Shown here one piece after another: positions 44,401 through 56,216 of a DNA stretch of 64,000 nucleotides (its first letter is position 1; each line of letters starts with the position of its first letter). A model generated the notes under the pieces. That model was not told where the DNA came from, searched no databases, and saw only the letters and a program-made list of their open reading frames with translations. The position numbers were made by a program, and so were the translations under genes. Origin of the DNA: Anastatus disparis (lineage: Eukaryota; Arthropoda; Insecta; Hymenoptera; Eupelmidae); contig JAFFSR010000397.1 in NCBI GenBank assembly GCA_017163975.1, positions 1,369,501 to 1,433,500 on the forward strand. The letters are read 5' to 3'.

Positions 44401-47400
44401 AGTCTGGTGAAAAGCCTCCAGAAAGTCTGGCAAAATGTCTTGCGTAAAGTCTGGCAAAAAGTTTTTCGAAAAGTCTGGTGGAAAGTTTTGCGAAAAGTCT
44501 GTTAAAATATCTGGCAAAAGGTCGGGCGATGAGTCTAAGAAAAAGTCTAACGGAAAGTCTAGCAAAAAGTCTTGTAGAAAGTCTTGCAGGAAGTCTGGCA
44601 AAACATCTTGCGTAGAGTCTGGCGAATAGTCTGGCAAAAAGTCTTGCGTAAAGTCTTGCAAAATGTTTTTCAAAAAGTATGGTGAAAAGTGTTGCTAAAA
44701 AATTGTCGAAACGTCTGGCAAAAGATCTAGCTATGAGTCTAGGAAAAAGTCTGGCGAAAAGTCTAGCAAAAAGTCTAGCAGAACGTCTTGCGAATAGTCT
44801 GGCAAAATGTTTGATGAAAGTTTAATTTGATAAGTGCCTAATAAAAAGTCTTGTGAATAGTCTGGAAAAAGTCTTGCGTAAAGTCTGGCAAAAACTCTTG
44901 CGTAAAGTCTAGCTAAAAGTTCTTAAAAATTATAGTGGAAAGTCTAGCAAAAAGTCTTGTAGAAAGTCTTGCAGAAAGTCTGGCAAAACGTCTTGCGTAG
45001 AGTCTGGCGAATAGTCTGGCAAAAAGTCTTGCGTAAAGTCTGGCAAACAGATCTAGCGATGAGTCTAGGAAAAAGTCTGGCGAAAATTCTAACAAAAAGT
45101 CTGGGGAAAAGTCTCGCAGGAAGTCTGACGAAATGTCTTGCAAAAAGTCTAGCAGAATTTCTTACGGATAGTTTGGCAAAAAGTCCTGCGTAAAGTCTGG
45201 CAAAAAGTTTTTGAAAAGGTCTGGTGAAAAGTGTTGCTAAAAGTTCTGTTGAAACGTTTGGCAAAAGGTCTCGTGATAAGTCTAGGTAAAAGTCTGGCGA
45301 AAAGTCTAACAAAAAGTCAGGTAGAAAGTCTTGCAGGAAGTCTGGCAAAAAGTCTTGCACAAAGTCTAGCAGAATTTCTTACGGATAGTCTGGCAAAAAG
45401 TCCTGCGTAAAGTCTGGCAAAAAGTTTTTAAAAAAGTCTGGAGAAAAGTGTTGCGAAAAGTCTAGCAAAATGTTTTGCGAATAGAATGGCAAAAAGTCTT
45501 GCGTAAAGTCTGGCAAAAAGTTTTTAAAAAGGTCTGGTGAAAAGTGTTGCTAAAAGTTCTGTTGAAACGTTTGGCAAAAGGTCTCGTGATAAGTCTAGGT
45601 AAAAGTCTGGCGAAAAGTCTAGCAAAAAGTCTAGCAGAACGTCTTTCGAATAGTCTGGCAAAATGTTTGATGAAAGTCTAATTTGATAAGTGCCTAATAA
45701 AAAGTCTGGCGAATAGTCTGGCAACAAGTCTTGCATAAAGTCTGGCGATAATTTTTTCAATCAGTCTAATAAAGAGTGTTGCGGAAAGTCTGTCCAAACG
45801 TAGGGAAAAAGGTCTGATGATGAGTCTAGAAAAAAGTCACACGAAAATTCTAACAAAAAGTCTGGTGAAAAGTCTTCAGGAAGTCTGGCAAAATATCTTG
45901 CAATAAGTCTAGCAAAACGTCTTGCGAATAGTCTAGAAAAAGTCTTGCGTGAAGTCTGGCAAAACTTTTTTTAAAAAGTCTGGTGGAAAGTTTTGCGAAG
46001 AGTCTGTTAAAATATCTGGCAAAAGGTCGGGCGATGAGTCTAAAAAAAAGTCTGACGGAAAGTCTAGCAAAAAGTCTTGTAGAAAGTCTTGCAGGAAGTC
46101 TGGCAAAACATCTTGCGTAGAGTCTGGCGAATAGTCTGGCAAAAAGTCTTGCGTAAAGTCTTGCAAAAAGTTTTTCAAAAAGTATGGTAAAAGTGTTGCT
46201 AAAAGTTTGTCGAAACGTCTGGCAAAAGATCTAGCCATGAGTCTAGGAAAAAGTCTGGCGAAAAGTCTAGCAAAAAGTCTAGCAGAACGTCTTGCGAATA
46301 GTCTGGCAAAATGTTTGATAAAAGTCTAATTTGATAAGTGCCTAATAAAAAGTCTGGCGAATAGTCGAGCAACAAGTCTTGCGTAGAGTCTGGCGATAAT
46401 TTTTTCAATCAGTCTAATAAAGAGTATTGCGGAAAGTCTGTCCAAACGTAGGGCAAAAGGTCTGGCGATGAGTCTAGAAAAAAGTCACACGAAAATTCTA
46501 ACAAAAAGTCTGGTGAAAAGTCTTCAGAAAGTCTGGCAAAATATCTTGCAATAAATCTAGCAAAACGTCTTGCGAATAGTCTGGAAAAAGTTTTGCGAAG
46601 TCTCTTAAAATATCTGGCAGAAGGTTGGGCGATGAGTCTAAGAAAAAGTCTAACGGAAAGTCCAGCAAAAAGTCTTGTAGAAAGTCTTGCAGGAAGTCTG
46701 GCAAAACATCTTGCGTAGAGTCTGGCGAATAGTCTGGCAAAAAGTCTTGCGGAAAGTCTTGCAAAATGTTTTTCAAAAAGTATGGTGAAAAGTGTTGCTA
46801 AAAATTTGTCGAAACGTCTAGCAAAAGATCTAGCCATGAGTCTAGGAAAAAGTCTGGCGAAAAGTCTAGCAAAAAGTCTTGCGGAAAGTCTGGCAAATTC
46901 TAACAAAAAGTCTGGTGAAAAGCCTCCAGAAAGTCTGGCAAAATGTCTTGCGTAAAGTCTGGCAAAAAGTTTTTCAAAAAGTCTGGTGGAAAGTTTTGCG
47001 AAAAGTCTGTTAAAATATCTGGCAAAAGGTCGGGCGATGAGTCTAAGAAAAAGTCTAACGGAAAGTCTAGCAAAAAGTCTTGTAGAAAGTCTTGCAGGAA
47101 GTCTGGCAAAACATCTTGCGTAGAGTCTGGCGAATAGTCTGGCAAAAATTCTTGCGTAAAGTCTTGCAAAATGTTTTTCAAAAAGTATGGTGAAAAGTGT
47201 TGCTAAAAAATTGTCGAAACGTCTGGCAAAAGATCTAGCCATGAGTCTAGGAAAAAGTCTGGCGAAAAGTCTAGCAAAAAGTCTAGCAGAACGTCTTGCG
47301 AATAGTCTGGCAAAATGTTTGATGAAAGTCTAATTTGATAAGTGCCTAATAAAAAGTCTGGCGAACAGTCTGGCAACAAGTCTTGCATAAAGTCTGGCGA

Positions 47401-48330
47401 TAATTTTTTCAATCAGTCTAATAAAGAGTGTTGCGGAAAGTCTGTCCAAACGTAGGGAAAAAGGTCTGGCGATGAGTCTAGAAAAAAGTCACACGAAAAT
47501 TCTAACAAAAAGTCTGGTGAAAAGTCTTCAGGAAGTCTGGCAAAATATCTTGCAATAAGTCTAGCAAAACGTCTTGCGAATAGTCTAGAAAAAGTCTTGC
47601 GTGAAGTCTGGCAAAACTTTTTTTAAAAAGTCTGGTGGAAAGTTTTGCGAAGAGTCTGTTAAAATATCTGGCAAAAGGTCGGGCGATGACTCTAAAAAAA
47701 AGTCTGACGGAAAGTCTAGCAAAAAGTCTTGTAGAAAGTCTTGCAGGAAGTCTGGCAAAACATCTTGCGTAGAGTCTGGCGAATAGTCTGGCAAAAAGTC
47801 TTGCGTAAAGTCTTGCAAAAAGTTTTTCAAAAAGTATGGTAAAAGTGTTGCTAAAAGTTTGTCGAAACGTCTGGCAAAAGATCTAGCCATGAGTCTAGGA
47901 AAAAGTCCTGCGTAAAGTCTGGCAAAAAGTTTTTAAAAAAGTCTGAAGAAAAGTGTTGCGAAAAGTCTAGCAAAATCTTTTGCGAATAGTCTGGCAAAAA
48001 GTCTTGCGTAAAGTCTGGCAAAATGTTTTTCAAAAAGTATGGTGAAAAGTGTTGCTAAAAGTTTGTCGAAACGTCTGGCAAAAGATCTAGCCATTAGTCT
48101 AGAAAAAAGTCTGGCGAAAAGTTTCTCAAAAAGTCTGGTGAAAAGTGTTGCGAAAAGTCTGTCGAAACGTCTGGGAAAAGGTCTGGCGAAAACTTTGGCG
48201 ATAAGTCTGGCAAAAACCTCGGTGAAATATCTTGCTAGAATTCTGGAAAAAAGTCTTGCTACAATCATGGCTAAAATTATAACAAAATATCTGTCTGAGA
48301 TCCTACTTAATAGTTTTATCGTTACAATAA
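41448..48330. repeat. 12-bp satellite with higher-order repeats
   Basis: Units such as AGTCTGGCAAAA, AGTCTTGCGTAA and AGTCTAGCAAAA follow each other for nearly 6.9 kb, interrupted by one foldback. Because 12 is a multiple of 3, open frames with four-residue repeats (FARL, LPDF, SLAK) occur on both strands; they are not genes. Higher-order copies are seen at shifts of about 750 bases (43138 and 43888) and 1652 bases (45933 and 47585). Both ends of the array share a related segment (42420-42520 and 48215-48315). Confidence 0.95.
41517..42263. mobile_element. ATCCC-ended foldback inserted in the 12-bp satellite
   Basis: Ends ATCCCATATGAAAATAATTT and the complement of AAATTATTTCCATAAGGGAT. Satellite units lie on both sides. 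The inside is degenerate ATTAACAGTT/TTATTCACATT repeats in inverted order. Confidence 0.65.
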
Positions 48331-49392
48331 AATTTGTAAGACTAGTGCGGAAAACTCAAAGATCCCATTATAATACTATACATAAAAATTTATAATACAA
48401 ACTTTCAATGTATCATACTTTGAGGTTAGGTTTGTCGTGCTTATAATATTATAATAAGTTACAATTCGTGACGCTAGAAAGAATAAGAATTCGGCAAATA
48501 AAATGGTAACTAATGTAGCAAATAATCAGACAAACAAAAAGGTTAAAAAGTTTGAAAATAATATCATAAAAAGTTATTGAAAAACCTTATATAGAATCTA
48601 GCGTGGTCTGCTTTCTTTTTTTAGACTCTCAATTAATAATTAGTACATTTTGTAACGGTAAAAAAGCCTTTTTATACCAGTTGCAAATCGTATTTTTTAC
48701 CATGAGAGCCAAGAAAGAGCAACGAAGTTGCGATTTTGGGGTTAGAATGCCAAACAAATTATTCTGATATTAAGAATATTATGATTTCTAATAAATACAC
48801 TAAGAATGTCTATTTTTACATTCAAATGACTTCTTAAATGTATACTTTTTGGAAATTAAAATACTATCTAAATAGTAAATATTTAATCGTATAAATAATA
48901 TATTACCACTCAACAGATTCTTGAATTTTATTTAAAAAATATTATCACTTATGTACAAAGTGGAAAAAAATTTTTAATTTTAACACACATAAGTGTTACA
49001 GATAAACCACAAATTTTTGTGTTAAAATTTACAAATTTTATTTCTGTAATTTACGAAGTTAAAATTATAACATAATTCATGAATAATATAAATTTTTGAA
49101 TAATAAAATTTGTAAATTTTCAAATTTATTTGTGTTAAAATATAATGGTTGAAATGATGATTAGATAGTAAATAATGACTTTCTTGTATTTCTTTCTGTT
49201 AATATATTTAAAAAGAAGAGAGATAAAAAAATATAAGAAAAAGGATAAAATGATGGATGTTGGCGTGGATCAATAAAATCATAAACAAACTAATCTTATT
49301 TGATAATATAACATTGTTGTTTAAAGGCGAACGTAAACAAGTGATTCCGAAAAGAGCCGATCATTTTTTAACATGAGTATGCCATAGAAATA
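48331..49392. other. AT-rich, dispersed repeat, no gene
   Basis: 48331-48470 (AATTTGTAAGACTAGTGCGG) has an inverted relative at 54395-54545. 48975-49145 forms a small foldback (GTGTTAAAATTTACAAATTT). Confidence 0.45.
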
Positions 49393-49593
49393 GAGCCGGT
49401 TAGTGGCTCAGTCGGTAGAGCGTTGGATTCGTAGTCGTGGGGTTCTGTGTTCGAATCCCGCTCTCGGCAACCGATTGATAAAGGCACCATTTTACGTTAC
49501 ATGTGCTTTGTTCACAAACACACTTACAAGCTCCGTTGCTGATTAACATCACAAGTAGCATAAATATAGCGACGTTAAAGAAGAAAAAAAAGT
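49393..49593 (+). mobile_element. tRNA-derived SINE, copy 1
   Basis: A tRNA-like head with box A TGGCTCAGTCGG and box B GTTCGAATCCC, then a body ending TAAATATAGCGACGTTAAAG and an A-rich tail. Shares head and body with the copy at 56004. No clear target duplication. Confidence 0.85.
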
Positions 49594-50129
49594 ATAAAAA
49601 TTTTTGGACTTACGTCATTATAAAATATCACCAATAATAGTTTGTAATTATTGATGATAAGTTATTAATATTATTGTTATTGTTATAATTATTTATTATT
49701 ATAGAAAGATTTAAGCACTGCGCGTCTGAAATCTGCTCACTATGTATGCTTATTCGGGGCGAAAAAACTTTTATTTCGCTCAGTCGCAAACTACGACGAG
49801 CCTGAAAACGCTATTAAAAATATTTGTATCATAATATAGTAATAATTAAACCAATACTGATTCTCCCTAAGTTCCCAATACTGTACCAGTTTATTAAACA
49901 TATGTAACTGTTGTTCAATATTAATCGTATAGGAATAGCACATCTACCTCACAGTGCAATTTTTAATGCAACGTTAGAATAACTTTTTAAATATAGATTG
50001 TTTAATATTAAGGTCGCTCATCCGCCTAGGACCGTATCATGTTTTGGATCCCTGGGTAATATTTGTATTATTGCACATTTTTATAAATGAATATACTCTA
50101 TACATCTCAATTATAACTATTAGTATTTT
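49594..50129. other. AT-rich interior, no gene
   Basis: No recognisable gene or bounded element between the SINE and the right arm of the 14-kb element. Confidence 0.5.
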
Positions 50130-50324
50130 AAAAACAAAAATCATTGCATAAGTAAAAGCGTAGAAAAATCAATCTTAAAAAGTCTTGTGAACCATCAATT
50201 ATAGAATGTGGCTTTAAATTGCATGAATCCTAGTATTTGTTGTATATTATAAGCACATTAATTTAAAAATTTATAGATTATTACTGATAAAAAATATTCT
50301 TTCTAAAAATGAATATTTATGAAG

Positions 50325-50695
50325 CTTAAGGTGATGTAAAATAGACTACACCTGCACTCAGAAATATTTACCGTTTTCTTGTTTGATTGCAAAGTTTTGA
50401 AAAACGAGATACATTAGCTTCTAGTGTGTATCATGGGAATTGTTCAATTAAATTAAATAAAGTGATTGATTAATTATTGAGAATTTTGGATTTTAATATT
50501 CAAGGTTATGAAAATAATAATTATTATTGGAACCCAAAATATTTAATAATTGATAAATGAATTTACTTCGAAATTAATTTCAATAATAATCACTATATTT
50601 ACTACAAACTAATGTATTTCTTTTTCTGAAATTTAGGAGTAAAATAAAAAAATTCCAAAGTACTGGTGAAGTGTCCGTTTTATATCACCTTAAGA
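50325..50695. mobile_element. CTTAAGGT foldback, right arm
   Basis: CTTAAGGTGATGTAAAATAG and the complement of CGTTTTATATCACCTTAAG bound 371 bases at the position where the left arm has a 1.36 kb palindrome. Confidence 0.6.
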
Positions 50696-51674
50696 AACTC
50701 TAATTATAAAAAAAATTACTTTATTATAACGATGCCAAGTTTAAGCATTTTGAAATATGTTTTGTTAAATAGAATTATCTGATAGCGCCCAATTTTAAAA
50801 TAAGAATAACCATACAAAAAAATGTTTTTGCTTCACAAAACAACAATTTTATCATAAAGTTACCTGATTTTATTAAGTTATTAGAAGACAAAGTATATCT
50901 TATTAAATAGTTGAAAGAAATGAATATTTAATAATTATTGTTACTTATTTGCCTGCTACTTAAAGAATTATCATACTTCCAACAATACTGTTCGAATAGA
51001 ACTATTATAAAATTAAATTTTTACTAATATCGATTGACGAGTAGTTATTTAAATATTTTTATATCATTTTTACGATAATGATATTAACCAAAAACTTACT
51101 TTTAATGATATTTCAAAAATAAATTATTCTTTATAATTCATTAGTAATTATTATAATTATTTAATAATCAATCATAATTTTGTTGAATATTTACGTTTAA
51201 ACAATAATTTATTCAATTAGTAATTTGATATTTTTGGAATATTAAATTATCGTTTTTATTAAATATTATTTATTTAATTATAAAATAAAATAAAACAACA
51301 AATTGAATTTTCATTATAAGACTAGCATTGCCATCTATTATTCAACATTACGTACTTCGATTATAAACATTAGAATACTCAAATTTTTATTTTTGGGTTA
51401 TATGTCAGGGACAATAACAAACAAATGTTTATTTATTTGGTAACTATGCAAGTGATCGATGAGCTCGTTGCTACCGGGGCAGAATGGGCACACACTTGTT
51501 GCTGTTTTCGAACGTTTAGAATGACGCTCTCTGATTGGCTGAAAAAGCGTAACTTTAAAGTGCTGTAGTTTAAAAACTATACGAGATAGAAATAAAATTA
51601 CAATATAAAGTTTGTTCAGAATGATGTCCTCTATCACCCTGTCAAGGGAAATACAGTAGTTTAGAATCACCGTG

Positions 51675-53738
51675 TATATATACATACTTTACCTTATCGA
51701 TGTAGACAATATTTAAAAAATAGTTATTTATTATGCTGTGGTACCCACGATCGCCGTCTTTGGATACCTAGGTGTTAATGACAACTTAAACATCATCTAC
51801 AGCTAAAACTTTTGAAATTCAACTTATAGTTTAATAACTACTTTGAAGTTGTTTCAAATGTTATCTAGCCAAACATGGATGTTCCGAGTCAGATAAACAT
51901 TGTCTACAAGAATATCTTTTGAAATTTAGCCATTATTTATTAATAACATGTACGTTTCCCGAGATGACATCTCACAATATCCAGGTGATCCTGGCTACCT
52001 GGAAATCGTCTATATGAATGAATTTTGAAATTTTCCATACCGATTATGAAGTTTACAGATATTTGCAGGGACTATGTCAAATGAAACTTGGAGATTCTTT
52101 TAGATTTCGATTCTAAGGTTGTTTGATTAGGTCGGAGAATACTCGGAAATAAAAAGATTTTAAAAGAACAATTGTTTAAGATTCATGCAAGTTCCATGAA
52201 ATATGTTGATTTACTCGTAGTCGATACCCATATATAAAGATCATTCATACAAATCATCTCGCATATAAATTTGCGGTAGTATCCCTACTAATTTATGAAT
52301 TTTTCGTTCGAATAATGCCAGCGAAATTGAACTTCGAGAAAGCATATTACTATTGTAATTAGTGAATAATTTTAACATTTTTTCATCAAACATCATTCCG
52401 ATGTACAGGTAATAAGCGCTATTATTTAAAAAATTTAAAAAAAGTTAATTTATTTATTTTATACTTTTTAGCCTATTTATTCAATTATTGTATTTTATTT
52501 TTAAAGCATGTTTTTAAAATTTTGTATTTTCTATTTTTAAGTTAAAATTGTTTTTATTATCATTTAAAGTTACATTGCAACCAGACTTTTCGAAGATTAC
52601 ACTCAGGTACATCCGTTATCGGCGACTTGGTACTCCAGTTCGACCTCTTCATCCTAAATCATTATTATGCATTATAGATTCACTTTCAAACCTTGAATTA
52701 GGTTTTAGCAGCCCCGAAATCCCCCGGGGAACTTACCTCGACCCAGAGAAAGCCTCCCCACTTGTACTTCCTCGGAGACGACGTCCATGCGTATTCTGGA
52801 CAACGTGCATCACTTTGTGGCAATTGTTTGATCTCAAATTCGGTTTTAGCAACCCTGAAAACCCCCGAGAAACTCGCCTTGACCCAAAGAAAGCCTCCCC
52901 ATTTATACTTCCTCGGAGATGACTTTTCACACCCATTATCATCGACCTGGATGTCCAGGTACCAAAATGACAACTGATTATTGTATTGTCATCCAAGACC
53001 AAAGTCTATGCCAATTGTCAGAATTTATATCTGTCAAAAAGTGCCTGAAATCGAGCGCGCAAGATTTGATTACAGACAGACAAACATGCAAACAGACATG
53101 AAGGCGAATATAAGAAAAGCGTATATAAAAAAATAATATTTACCTACGTTAAGTCTGCTTTGAGACTAATTATCTTTCGTTTTTCATGACAAAAACAAGT
53201 AAATTGAATTTGAGAAAATTTCTAGAAGTTACTTAAATTTATGAAAAAGTCAATATAAATCGTCATTTTTGCAGAATTATGAAGATTATGATTATTTTCG
53301 CGGAAATTATAAAGTTATGGAAATTATTTATGGAAACGTTTTCGATTGGAAAATTTGTGATTATTGCAGTTGAATTTTGTGACATCATCATCAGTTATAT
53401 CCTCGTTAAAATGACCCGAAAATTTCTAAAAGAATCGGAACAAATATTTTTCCGGTCTTTAAAGAATGTTTAAGAACTATTATGAAATGAAAATTGATAA
53501 ATGTTTCAAGTTTTCCGAATCGTTCCGACATTGAAATTTCAATTATAAGCCGTTACTCATAAAATTTGGAAAAGTCTATTGTATGCAACTATTTTTGCAG
53601 TGATTCAGTTGTAATTTATAAAATTGTGAATTTGGGTGATTCATTATGTTTCTTTCCGTAATATTTATCTGATGTTGGAGCTACAGCAATCAAGTTTTGC
53701 TTTTTTTATTTCATTAATATCATTTTAAATTCGTAAAT
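51675..53738. other. Interior of the hAT-like element, no gene seen
   Basis: Mostly AT-rich. At 52690-52935 a GC-richer segment holds two copies of GAAAGCCTCCCCA.TT.TAC 141 bases apart (52748 and 52889); long frames there repeat the same residues and look like repeat by-products. Confidence 0.45.
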
Positions 53739-53890
53739 TAATAGTATATTGTGTAACGAGTAAGGTTTAGTTGACTATTGCGCACGAGGGCAAGTTAGCG
53801 CATGAGCGTAGCGAATAGCGCCATTGCCCGAGACTCTCTCTCTCTCTCATATCTGCCGTACGACTGACTCGCAATAGTATATTTCAATAC
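53739..53890. mobile_element. Hairpin element, ATAGTATATTGTG family, with GC-rich core
   Basis: Begins AATAGTATATTGTGTAACGA, contains GAGCGTAGCGAATAGCGC, and AATAGTATATT recurs directly at its far side (53873). Related to 23738 and 29229. Confidence 0.5.
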
Positions 53891-54756
53891 TTTTTGGTAC
53901 TATTATTTGTAATTAAATTACATACTTTTAGTTCACCAATTTCACGTTTATACGGAATAATTACGATTTCGTTAATGTAAAAATAATACAAGAATAGATG
54001 ATACGATTTACTTTGTCAGAGGTTAAAGCGAAATAGAGTATAAAATTCATCATATGGTCGATGAGATACAGTATGAGGGTGCTGCGCTTGTATAAACCTT
54101 TGCGATTTTACATTAATTAACGCTTTTGCGTGACATTATTTTACAGAATGTAACGTATTTTCGTGACTTAATACAAAATAATATTATACATAGCTGTGAA
54201 ACACACGCCCTCAAAAAGCAACACACGCAGCGCGCGCAATTAGCTACTTACTACCCCGAAAACGCATGCGCTATAGGCTTACTCAGCACGGATGAGAAAA
54301 ACAAATATAATGACTTGTCCGCACTAAAGCTATGTTAATACAATAATTTTTGTTAAAATAAAAAATCATTTAAACTTGTAAATTTTTTATGAACTTGGAT
54401 TGGAAATTATATCAAGCTCGACAAACCTAATCTTAAAATACGTTACATTGAAAGTTTGTATTATTACTTTTTATGTAGTATTTTCGTGGGTTTCTTGAGT
54501 TGTCCGCACTCGAGTTGAATCTTACAAATTTTTTCTTTGTCGCAAAAAAATGGTATTAAACGCATTGTTTATTCATAACTTGGGATTGGAAATATTATTA
54601 GAAGACTGGAAGCTTCCTCATGCTCTTAAAAATAAAAATAATGTTATCTAATTTTAAAAATAATATTAATCTGAATAATATATCCTCATCAGAAAAGTTA
54701 TTGTAATTTATATATTTTTAGAACCTTTCCAGTTTCATGTGTACCGCTATGGTATT
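53891..54756. other. AT-rich, dispersed repeat, no gene
   Basis: 54395-54545 is the inverted relative of 48331-48470. Nothing else recognised. Confidence 0.45.
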
Positions 54757-55139
54757 ATATGGGGATATCCATCCAATTTTAAATTCTCTAGTGACAGGTC
54801 ATTATTTAAACTAGGTTATAATCTTTTGTGCTATCCTGTAACTCTATTTCTGATGTATTTTGTAAATGTGCCACAAACGGCGCAGCAGATAATTCTATAA
54901 AAAGTAAATTTACACATAAGATAAATTACGGTAATTTTTTATGTGTAAAAATGAATGTTTCATAGAAATATCTACTGCGCCGTTTGTTAAACATTTACAA
55001 AATACATCAGAAATAGAGTTACAGGATAGCACAAAAGATTTGAACCTAGTTTAAACAATGTGCATCATGCGGTAACCCAGTAACAGCTGTAATATGACCT
55101 GTTACTAGACAATTAAAAGTTTTGTGGATATCCCCATAT
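54757..55139. mobile_element. Foldback with ATATGGGGATATCCA ends
   Basis: The two ends are complementary, and AGGATAGCACAAAAGAT-type arms pair further in around a centre near 54930. The right arm has about 45 extra bases. Confidence 0.7.
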
Positions 55140-55469
55140 ATCAAAAAATATGATTATGACTTCTTCAGATTCTTTATGAATTTCTAATATATTGAATAGT
55201 GATTTTTGAAGGGCATATCATAGTATTAATTAAATTAACTTATTAATAAACTGAAAAATTGCCTAGTATTAATAAATTAGTGCGATTTATTGTATTTATT
55301 CACAAAAAAATTTATAGCTTAGTCGTGTAAAATGGCTTTATTTCCACTATCAAACAATTCCATGGTATGCTTAACTATTTCAAGAGTTAAAAAAATTTAA
55401 TAATATGTATATTTTTTTATAACTTCAAGATCGTTATTGAGAATCATAAATAATTTTCACGGTATTTTA

Positions 55470-55858
55470 TTAATAGCAGGTCGTACATCTCTATCCTTTT
55501 ATAATAAAAAAATTCAATTTTCTGCAAAACCTTATGATTGTAGCAAAAAATAAGAAGAAAGCCCCATCTCGTATACTAAAAAGCAATATTTTCTCTTATG
55601 AGAAAAAATTATTTTTATCGCTTCGTTTCAAAGAAAACTTTGAAAAACTGAATTGTCCATCCAAACCTCGATATTTTATGTTTTTCAAGGTTTTTTTCAA
55701 AAGGAATCGATAAAAAAATTTTTTCCTTATCAAAGAAAATATTGCTTTTTATGATACAAGATGGGGCTTTCTCTTTATTTTTTGCTAAAATTATTAGTTT
55801 TCGTAAAAAAATCAATTTTTTGATTACAATAGGACATATATACTCGACCTCCTCTTAA
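55470..55858. mobile_element. TTAA-flanked foldback MITE, copy 2
   Basis: TTAA at 55470-55473 and 55855-55858. The right end CGACCTCCTC and inner words (AAAGCAATATTTTCT, GGCTTTCTCTT) match the copy at 26810-27198. Confidence 0.65.
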
Positions 55859-56003
55859 GGATCTTTAATAGCTATTAAACTCTTTACAAGATTGTAATAA
55901 TTCATCTCGATTTACTTCCACAGAGTTCGTGAAGTTTCATTAACCTTTCAATCAATATACAGAAAATATAAAGATTCATCCGTATTCTTAAATGATCTCA
56001 TAG

Positions 56004-56203
56004 GAGTCGGTCTGTGGCTCATTCGGTAGAGCGTTGGATTCGTAATCTCGAGGTTCCAAGTTCGAATCCCGCTCTCGGCCGATTGATACAAGCACCACTG
56101 TACGTTACATGTGCTTTGTTCACAAACACACTTACGAGCTCCGTCGCTGATTAGCATAGCAATAATAGCATAGCATAAATATAGCGACGTTAAAAAAAAA
56201 AAA
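56004..56203 (+). mobile_element. tRNA-derived SINE, copy 2, with 13-bp target duplication
   Basis: AATGATCTCATAG at 55991-56003 is repeated at 56204-56216. The head has box A TGGCTCATTCGG and box B GTTCGAATCCC; the body and poly(A) tail match copy 1. Mobilised in trans by a LINE. The 88-aa antisense frame is not a gene. Confidence 0.95.
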
Positions 56204-56216
56204 AATGATCTCATAG

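Larger units (their letters stand above)
37700..51674. mobile_element. 14-kb inverted-repeat element, TA-flanked, satellite-bearing
   Basis: Starts CACGGTGATTCTA and ends with its complement, TA on both sides. The arms match (with interruptions) from 37700 to about 40240 and from about 50130 to 51674. The outer 300 bases are nearly identical. The middle holds foldbacks, the 12-bp satellite and a SINE. No transposase. It sits inside the hAT-like element. Confidence 0.7.

Noticed and set aside
42422..48268. Many 60-277 codon frames rich in FARL, LPDF or SGKK repeats
   Set aside because: They follow from the 12-bp satellite unit, occur on both strands and in several frames, and have no domain or start context.
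41448..48330. CRISPR-like repeat array
   Set aside because: No unique spacers, 12-base contiguous units, and a eukaryotic setting.
49393..49475. Genuine tRNA gene
   Set aside because: The acceptor and anticodon stems pair poorly, and the tRNA-like head is followed by a SINE body and A-rich tail shared with 56004-56203.
55948..56214. 88-aa minus-strand gene
   Set aside because: It is the antisense of the SINE and its target duplication.
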